The notes under the pieces are model-generated. The model saw only the letters and a list, made by a program, of their open reading frames with translations, was not told the DNA's origin and ran no database searches. The position numbers and the translations under genes were made by a program. 64,000 nucleotides of DNA, from contig CM072515.1 in NCBI GenBank assembly GCA_036898135.1, positions 76,514,072 through 76,578,071 of the forward strand. Direction: 5' to 3'. This DNA comes from Oncomelania hupensis. Its lineage: Eukaryota; Mollusca; Gastropoda; Littorinimorpha; Pomatiopsidae. Numbering within the stretch: the first letter of the stretch is position 1; the number at the start of each line of letters is the position of its first letter. Below, in pieces: positions 56,435-64,000 of the stretch.

Positions 56435-57835
56435 TATGACGGCCACTAGCGCCAAAACCTGATAATTACAAATATTATGAGATAATTATAAATATCATGG
56501 AATAATTATAATTATCAAGGGATAATTACAATTATGACTAAAATTTTTTGATCATGTTTAATTTTCAGTTTTGGCTCTAGTAATCCTGGAATTGCGCCAA
56601 AACCAAACATTTTAATTATCACATAATTACAATTTTCACTCCATAATTACAATTTTTATGTGATCATGCTAAATTCTGACTAAGGCGGCTTCCTATCCTA
56701 TCCTATCCTATCCTATCCTATGCTATCCCGTACCTCGGAGGTTGTAGGGGCACCACTGGTGATCGTTTAACCAACGTACTCCATCTTTCCCTGTCCTCAG
56801 CAACCCTGATTGTTTCGCTCAGTGTCAAACCAGTCCATTCTCGAATGTTGTCCTCCCCCCTCTTTTTTGGTCTCCCTCTTCTCCTACCTTCTTGCACTGT
56901 GCCTTCACAGGATGGTCTTTGCAAGACCTGATGATCTGGTGGCGTGGCCATGCCATCGGAGTTTCCGTTTTTTAACCAATGTGAGCAGGTCATCGTGTTG
57001 TCCAATGGCTTGTGTGATGGTCTGTCGGACGTCATCGTTGGTGATGTCCTGGGTTTTAGGAAATGCACAGAAGTCTTCTGTAGCACCTCATCTCCATGCA
57101 TCTGACATGATGCGCTCTAGGAAGATGTTGAAGAGTGTTGGAGAGAGTAGGCATCCCTGACGCACACCGATTGTTGTTCTGAACCAGTTTCCGATGGTGC
57201 TGTTGTGGAGGACTGCACTGGTAGCCTTGTCATACATGCCTTTGATAACGTCAATAATTTTAGGGCTAATGTTGTACACTCATGGTTGCCACAGAGCTGC
57301 ATGCCAGACTCGGCCAAACGCCTTTTTGAAGTCTACGCCAAAACGTACATTTACAGGTATCAGTGATAACAGTAATTAACACGTGTTCTGTGTAATTCAC
57401 ATTATGACGGTCTACCAGCGCCAACACCTGATAATTACAAACATGTGATAATTACAAATATCAACAACATATTTACAATTAACACATAAAAATTGTAATT
57501 ATCAAGTGAAAATTACAATTTTCGGTTTTGGCCAATTTTCAGACGGATTACTAGAGCCAAAACCGAAAATTAAACATGATCACACAAAGATATTTGTAAT
57601 TTTTCAATGATAATTGTAATTATCCCTTGATCATTGTAATTTTCTTATATTTGTAATTATCTCATGATATTTGTAATTATCAGGTTTTGGCGCTAGGAAG
57701 GCGTGGCAAATACTGATAATTATTAAATAACACTCTGGATTACCGGTATCTCTGTAAATTACACAGAACACGTATTTATTTCAATTATCTCGTAATAATG
57801 GTAACTCTCGGTTTTGCCGCTAGTAGGCCGTCATA
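56435..57835. mobile_element. MITE with long inverted repeats, hosting a LINE
   Basis: Outer ends TATGACGGCC (56435) and GGCCGTCATA (57826-57835), flanked by CTCCTA at 56429-56434 and 57836-57841. The left arm (gcgccaaaacctgataatta onward) is matched in inverted form at 57545-57710. A third end-like tatgacggtctaccagcgcc at 57396 suggests a second, nested or tandem copy. Dominated by TAATTGTAATTATC words. FADD-LINE R7 (56690-57345) is inserted in it. Confidence 0.75.
56690..57345 (-). mobile_element. FADD-LINE copy R7 with internal deletion
   Basis: The 3' end carries (ATAGG)n (plus-strand TCCTA repeats at 56690-56720). Reading from the right on the minus strand: KKAFGRVWHAALW-like, YDKATSAVLHNSTIGNWFRT, GVRQGCLLSPTLFNIFLERI and MSDA. 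It then jumps at about 57096-57101 to MRCYRRLLCIS-like sequence, losing about 480 bp including the FADD box. The C-terminal GRRRGRPKKRGEDNIREWTG follows. Confidence 0.88.
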
Positions 57836-57841
57836 CTCCTA

Positions 57842-58918
57842 CGCTGCGTGTTGATTTTCTGGTAACCGCCCAATTTGACTCCCCGTTGAACATTGTCATC
57901 AGTAGATGACGCTATTGGGTTTGATCTGGAGTTAGGGTTTGCGCTAGAGTTCGTTAGGGGTAGGTTTGTATTTTTTCTTCTTGATTTGCTCGCTTTTAAA
58001 ATATATTTTTTAAGCTACTGAGTAGCATTAAGATAATGCGCCGAAGAATATTTGAAAATGAAAAAGTACTCCTTTTCAAACTATGTTATGAACTATGTGG
58101 CAAGAAAAGGGCAATAGACCAGGAAGGAGGGGGGGGGGGAGGTTGGGAGTGAGAGGGGAGGTATGCGACCTAAGCATAGCGTCTCTCACAACAGACAGCG
58201 GTGATCAAGAAGGAGAACGAGAAAACTAGCAGCCCAGAAAGCGCCAGACTGATTTCTGTGATTCCAGTGGCAAGTATTGCACGGGTAAAGCAAGAATTGC
58301 CGGAGAAGGTTTGCGGACTTTTGGGGCGATGTTGTATAAATGAAGGGCTTGGGTACGGCTTGAGTAAGAAGGGCAGCACAGATTATTAGATACGTCTTCC
58401 CGCTCAGCTCAAACAGCTTTTGAGACTTGCGAGAGGTAAGCGTAAACCTCGGCATGTTTGTGTGAGGTTTGGGGTAGGGTTGATGTTGTTGACAAACTCT
58501 TAACGAAATTCTGTTGATTTTAAACAAAAATCTATTCTCCCATTAATTTTACTGCGGACTATTTTGGCGCGCAAGAATGCTCGATTAGCATAATACGTGG
58601 AAGCTATTCCAGAGCCATACCGAGAGGTACTGCCTCGTACAATGAGTGACACTCCCCGGCCGTCTTCTATCATCACGTGACAGGCCACAGGTCAGCCAAA
58701 GCTTTCCTACCGCATAAGTGGGTTTTTTGGTGGAAGTAATTTGAACATGCTTTGTCTGCTGCCAACCACTCCACACACCCACTCTTACCCATCCACGCCC
58801 CACATCCACCCACCCCTGTCCCTGTCCATGCCGCCCACATTATTTCATTGTGTCTTTTCTTTGTTTCTTTCTCTTTACTTGTATCGTAACTTTCGTTTAT
58901 TCATCCTTCCTTAATAAT
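57842..58918. other. No recognisable feature
   Basis: Short overlapping frames at 58170-58809 without motifs. G10 run near 58130. Confidence 0.45.
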
Positions 58919-58919
58919 T

Positions 58920-59000
58920 AATAATAAGAAGAATATTTTTTACATAGCGCTTTCCCCCATAAAAACTCGGCTCAAAGCGCAGTTCTTGAGCATGCACGCA
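58920..59000 (-). mobile_element. LINE/SINE 3' end with (TTA)n tail
   Basis: The minus strand reads gcgctttgagccgagttttt, atgggggaaagcgctatgta and a TTATTA tail, the same end design as other minus-strand elements here. Confidence 0.6.
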
Positions 59001-59149
59001 CTAACAAAAGAAGATCGTTACGATTTTTTAAAAAGGAAAAAAAGGGGGGGGGGGGGGAGGGGATGTTGTAAGGGGGATGCATCAAAGAGAAAAATATGAA
59101 AAACATGTGCTGGGCCCTATAACGGGTGCAGAGTGCCCTCGCGTGCTGT

Positions 59150-59525
59150 CTCTCTCTCTCACACACACACCCACCCACCCACACACACACACTGTATGTA
59201 AAATGATGATGACGTCACTTAATTTGCCTAAGTTTAATTTTACGTTGGAGGCATAGGAAAAATCTAATACCAAACTTCAACCAAATCCCTCTAGTAGTTT
59301 GGGACAAAATAGGATTTGAAAAAAAAACACATTACGTCACCATGATGATGTCATACCATGAAGTCACTCAATATACTATATTTTCCTTTAAGGCTCAAGG
59401 CATCTATACACTAATTACAAAGAATTTTTTAAAATACTGAAAATATTTACATTTTTGTTCAAAACGACGTCGCGATGATTATATCACTCGATTTGCATAA
59501 GTTTGTTTTTTTACCTTGGAGTCAA
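59150..59525. repeat. (CA)n tract and diverged duplicated segments
   Basis: (CA)n at 59158-59193. The block gacgtcacttaatttgccta...gttggaggc at 59210 recurs as atatcactcgatttgcataa...cttggagtc at 59484, and more weakly near 59350. Confidence 0.6.
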
Positions 59526-59535
59526 AAGTAAAGTT

Positions 59536-59745
59536 TAAGGGAGAGCAGCAGCCTTACCTTGGACTGATGGCCCTGTCTTTGCAAATGGACTTCAACCTTG
59601 TCAGGGCAGCAGTTGTTTGTGCGATTCTGGAGGACTTCCTGTCGGGACCCACTGTCTGATGCAATGGCTTCAAAATATTTGAGGCTATGCACTGTGTTGA
59701 GGGAATGTTTGCGCTGCTTGATTTGAATGGGAGAATTGACGCTGC
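59536..59745 (-). mobile_element. FADD-LINE copy R8, internal fragment
   Basis: The minus strand encodes SLNTVHSLKYFEAIASDSGS and RQEVLQNR, then a frameshift, matching residues just after the polymerase box in R1. Confidence 0.85.
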
Positions 59746-61080
59746 GAGTAGTCAGTAGCGACACTAAACTGTTTGATTTTGGTAAACATGCGCAAAGTCA
59801 CTGCGCATAAACAAAATCACAAGAGTTGTTACCCTTGCTGCACAGAAAGTCAAAATGTGTGAAAAGCATGGACGATGAATTTTTGCATTAAAGATAGTAT
59901 TTCATTTTCTAAGTTCAGAGAAAAAGACGATATCCCATAAAAATTCATGTGGCGGTTTTATCGCTATTACTTCAAAGGTATTTTTCACACTCAAGGTTCC
60001 TAGATGGCCGGTCTTGGCATAATTAGCCATTTTCGCAAGATCACGTGATCAAAGTAGCGCGTTTCATTGGTTCCCATGCTGAATGACTCTCGGTCAATTC
60101 GCCGAAATTAAGGCATGTTCTAAACGTGGAAAATCATTGCAAATCACATTACGAAGTGAATTGACAGATGACTCGGTGATAGTCTCATGTAACGTATGCA
60201 ATAATGTATGTTTGCCTGCCTGTACGCTCGTTACACAAACTGACTTACACAAGTCTCAGGTTCATATAAAATATTGTTATGCCTGCTTTTACTCACATAC
60301 AAACGAAAGCAAATAGCAAATAGAATAAGCAACAACAATACAACGAATATTAGACAAGAGAGTAGGCAACAAAGAATATTTTAAACACAGGTTTTAGCTA
60401 AACACGCACATTTATTCTGTTTATCAAACTATTAAAGAATCATAGTTGTAAATCATTCTATCGGTTAATTATTGTCGCTAAACTAACTAAACTAACTAAC
60501 CAACTAATTTATACAATTACACAGGATGCAACAGGACCTTCCGCTTTCTCTACACATTCATATCCACAATAACTAATGGCAGGTTCAAATAAACATATCA
60601 AAGTAGTTTCTGGGACTAGTAATTACAATTCTGCAAGTTATTATATTAGTACTTCAAAAAACGATCCAGTCATCTCAACGAACGACACCTCCCAGTCACT
60701 CATCTCCACCACCAACCCTATCATCCCCAGCACCGGTTACGGCCGTGGGTCTATAGCGCCCCATCTCGGCAAATCAAGGAGGGTACGGGCGCGGCATTTC
60801 CTGTAGCATATCATTGTGCAGGATTCCTCCATAAGTTACTAGTTTCCGTCCCCCATCATAATAACTACCGAGCGAAATTGAGTGCGTGACGAACGATTCC
60901 AAACGATTAACGTAAAAAAAAATCCTTCGATCAATACAATAAACATTAATATACCTTAGTACCAAGAAGACCCAACGACGACAATATCAACATCATGGTC
61001 AACTAGAGCAACAGCAACAGCAACAGACTCCAGTTAGCAATAGCTGAGTTACCAGCTCAAAATTATGATTTATGACTTCT
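59746..61080. other. No recognisable gene
   Basis: Two frames, 60083-60316 (Cys-rich: CNVCNNVCLPAC) and 60576-60806, have no family that I recognise. A short ACTAA repeat lies at 60479-60505. Confidence 0.4.
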
Positions 61081-61082
61081 TC

Positions 61083-61114
61083 CACAAGTATATCAACTAA
61101 TTGATATACTTGTG
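61083..61114. repeat. Perfect 14-bp palindrome with 4-nt loop
   Basis: CACAAGTATATCAA-ctaa-TTGATATACTTGTG. Could be a terminator-like fold-back or a chance palindrome. Confidence 0.85.
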
Positions 61115-61288
61115 CTTCTTCAGATGGATTATATCATAGAAAATGCGCTACCTTCTGCAGTGGCAGTCAAAATTATTATTATTATTATTATTATTTATAT
61201 AGTATTTATATAATTATTTATGTTTTTATATAAATAGTATTTGTATATTTCTCTGTGTGTTGTGTGTGTCTGTGTGTAAATAATGTTT

Positions 61289-61349
61289 TTCAGGAAGTCC
61301 TCCAGAATCACACAAACAACTGTTGCCCTGACAAGGTTGAAGTCCATAA
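61289..61349 (+). mobile_element. FADD-LINE copy R9, short internal fragment
   Basis: caggaagtcctccagaatca and gccctgacaaggttgaagtc match R1 at 357-410. Confidence 0.8.
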
Positions 61350-61553
61350 TATTGAATTATAATTTTTTTTTTCCCTACGCAAACCCAGTTTAGTACGGCA
61401 GAGTAATCAACCTGATGATTGAGGCCGTCTAATGGATGAAGATGAAGAAAAGCCGAGTGATGGAATATTGTAATTTTCATAAAATCATTGAGATTACTTA
61501 TACAGTAATTACTATTTACTATTGCAGTTTCAAAATACAATAATATCGTGCTC

Positions 61554-61735
61554 GGCGGCAGGGATAGCTTAGTGGTCAGAGCGCACGACTTGTGTGAGTG
61601 CGTCTTGGGCGACTTGGGTTCGAATCCTGACTTCAGCAAACTATTTTGTGATTGCTGGATATTACGGGCCAGCGCTTTGAGAAGCTCTCTGAGCTTCTAA
61701 GTGCGCTATATAAGAGAAATATCTTTCTTTCTCTT
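61554..61735 (+). mobile_element. tRNA-derived SINE (fourth type)
   Basis: A-box atagcttagtggtcagagcg, B-box gggttcgaatcc, then a body ending gccagcgctttgagaagctc and gcgctatataagagaaat with a TTTC-rich tail. The gcgctatataa end resembles the LINE ends at 34935 and 53937, suggesting a LINE-derived tail. Confidence 0.75.
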
Positions 61736-61877
61736 TCATTGATTATAATTAAAACAATTAGGGAGATTTGGAACACACGACTGTCGACCAACGACGTCCG
61801 TGACATCGCACGAAATCATTGACTCAGGTCATGATTTTCCCTATGATTGCAATCAAAACGTTCGTCGTCAGATTTAG

Positions 61878-62200
61878 GCTTTATGGCTGATGTTATACAC
61901 TCTTATGGTTACCCACAGAGCTGCATGCCAGACTCGGTCAAATGCTTTCTTGAAGTCTACAAACACATGATATAGATGTTGTTGTGCTGTAGGTATTTCT
62001 CGCCGGTTTTTCTGAGGTTGAAAATCTTCTCAGAGGTACTTCGCCCTGCCCTGAATCCTGCTTGTTCTTCAGGTATGATTTGTTCAGCTTGGGGTTTCAA
62101 CCTGTTGAGTATTATTTTGAGAAGGACTTTGCTGTGATGGCTGATGAGGCTGATGGTGCGGTAATGTCCACACGTTGTTAATAATGTTCATGTTGTTTTT
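61878..62200 (-). mobile_element. FADD-LINE copy R10, N-terminal polymerase part
   Basis: On the minus strand: KVLLKIILNRLKPQAEQIIP, EEQAGFRAGRSTSEKIFNLR and FVDFKKAFDRVWHAALW, the fingers and palm blocks with the first catalytic Asp (FVDF). It continues upstream of what R7 and R1 cover, so the copies jointly span most of the polymerase. Confidence 0.88.
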
Positions 62201-62279
62201 AAAGTCACCAGTTGGTAGATTGTTATTATTTTATTTTATTTTTCTTTTGTTGTCTAATATCACCTAGAGTGAACAGACG

Positions 62280-62460
62280 TACAATTAAAATACAGAACAG
62301 AACACACACAGACTACACACACACGCATACCCTACCCACACGCACACACTACACACTCCCGCACACACACAGACACACACAACACACAGAGACACACACA
62401 CAACACCCCCCACTCCATACACAAACACACACACACACACGCACACACAATCGCACACTC
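62280..62460. repeat. (CA)n-rich tract
   Basis: Imperfect CA/ACAC array. Confidence 0.93.
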
Positions 62461-62824
62461 TTCTCCAAACCCTGTGTAGGAAACAATGTAAGTCACGTGA
62501 AGTGTTAAAATGGGGAAGTAACTGTACCCTCATCCCGCACCTGAGCAGACGAGATATGAATAGACAGACGTGCTATGAATAGAAAAGGATAATAGCGAGA
62601 TCAATGGACAAAATGGCGAAATGTTTGTGGAGACAATCCATATGGCAACTAAACGCCCTTTTTCATTCAACCGTTGATCAGGCTCTGGCCTTGCGCTTCC
62701 TGGGCCACAGTATACAGATATAATATTGTAGCTAATCATTCTCCTATTGCCTTTGCTCATGATGGCGTCAAGCAGGAAAGAACAGTATGAAAGTAGAAGA
62801 TTTTAAGGAATGGAACTACAGGCC

Positions 62825-62826
<2 letters not shown>
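62461..62826. other. No recognisable feature
   Basis: Unassigned. Confidence 0.4.
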
Positions 62827-63290
<464 letters not shown>

Positions 63291-63394
63291 GTATTGTTTT
63301 AGCTCTTTCGGTTCAAAGCAAATATGACGGTATTGTGAATACAACTCACCAAACATATAAAGCATCTTAGTTACAATTTCCATCTTTTGCGCTT

Positions 63395-64000
63395 GAAAAC
63401 CTGTCTTGACTTTGTAGGCATGACAGATTCACTGCGGCAACAGTTCTCCCCCCGTTGGAGTGCCGGGGGTTTCAGTATAAATAGTATCCCCACTTTCTGG
63501 AAATTTAGTGCTTTAAATTCCCACTGTCGCTGTCTTCCTCATTTGCTCTTTCCCATTCCTGATCTGTCCTGTCACTCTGCTATACTATCTTCTTCTTCGC
63601 TAGATCAATGACCTACCTTTTTTCTTGAAAACTCTTCCTGGACAAGACTCCTTGTTTGTGTATGAGGTCTGTTGGATCAGCTTGGGAGTATTGGACGCTT
63701 TCTGCCGGGTGGTCACTAGGGCTTCCTATGATGGTATTATTTAGCAATGTAGGCATTTTATATGTATGTGTTCTGTTGATGATTTATAATGATGTTTGTA
63801 TTCTATTTTGTTTTTGTAACCGGGGGTTCGAGTAGTTGGGGTAAAGCCTCAGCCGTCCCCTGCGTGGGATGTCTTTATTGTAAAGTGACTGGCCGCTGGA
63901 GGGCATTCAATTTTCCCACTAGGGTTGTTTCAGCAGATCTTTTATGCGGATCGGGGGTTGTCCGGTCCTGATTTGGCTCGGAAGAGTCCGCTGGACCTAA
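63395..64000 (+). mobile_element. ATE copy, 5'-truncated, running off the window end
   Basis: Starts at ttgaaaacctgtcttg, about 100 bp into the long form. It carries TATAAATAG and is cut by the window edge at the ctggacctaa of the terminal stem-loop. The TSD cannot be assessed. Confidence 0.93.

Overview
The window looks like non-coding, repeat-saturated DNA from a large animal genome, most likely a mollusc and plausibly a gastropod. That is inference. It rests on the mixture of many LINE clades with tRNA- and 5S-derived SINEs, long (AAT)n, (CA)n and (CT)n microsatellites, TTAGGG-type interstitial telomere-like tracts, and a PIF/Harbinger element. I found no intact host gene, no intact transposase or reverse transcriptase, and no functional tRNA or rRNA gene. 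Nearly every open frame is a retrotransposon relic or the translation of a tandem repeat.

Layout. 1-10.7 kb: 3' part of a FADD-type LINE, (GAT)n and 51-bp minisatellites, a hAT-like TIR element (2933-3585), trinucleotide arrays, a (GT)n-separated modular repeat with telomere-like tracts (6.24-8.34 kb) and a LINE relic (9.7-10.65 kb). 10.7-19.9 kb: simple repeats, a Thr-type SINE, a 3.2-kb PIF/Harbinger element (14848-18065) and a 32-bp minisatellite. 19.95-27.2 kb: one CR1-like LINE split by a 56-bp minisatellite that derives from its own coding sequence, with a 2.0-kb tandem duplication carrying a 31-bp minisatellite. 28-41.2 kb: dense nested LINEs and SINEs. 41.2-53 kb: small TIR elements, fold-back sequences, minisatellites and LINE fragments. 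53-64 kb: a SINE split by a LINE, a 47-bp minisatellite, a 1.4-kb MITE hosting a LINE, further LINE fragments, a 5S-SINE and an element running off the end.

The most informative family is a repeat named here ATE (AATC-tail element). It is about 700 bp, begins with a short hairpin (ACCCCTTGGGGT), carries a TATAAATAG motif, and ends with a stem-loop closed by a GGAA tetraloop followed by (AATC)n. Ten copies or pieces are present. Five full-length copies are each flanked by an exact 12-bp target-site duplication (TSD). Two further insertions can be compared with unoccupied sites inside duplicated DNA. One copy is only about 60 bp: the 3' stem-loop plus tail. SINEs and 5'-truncated SINE fragments in the window also have 11-12-bp TSDs, which suggests a shared integration machinery.

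The repeats act on one another. SINEs and ATEs sit inside LINE reading frames, a SINE fragment sits inside an ATE, a LINE sits inside a SINE, and a LINE sits inside a MITE. This allows a relative chronology of insertions. Calls are made by eye from motifs and alignments between parts of the window; no database search was possible.
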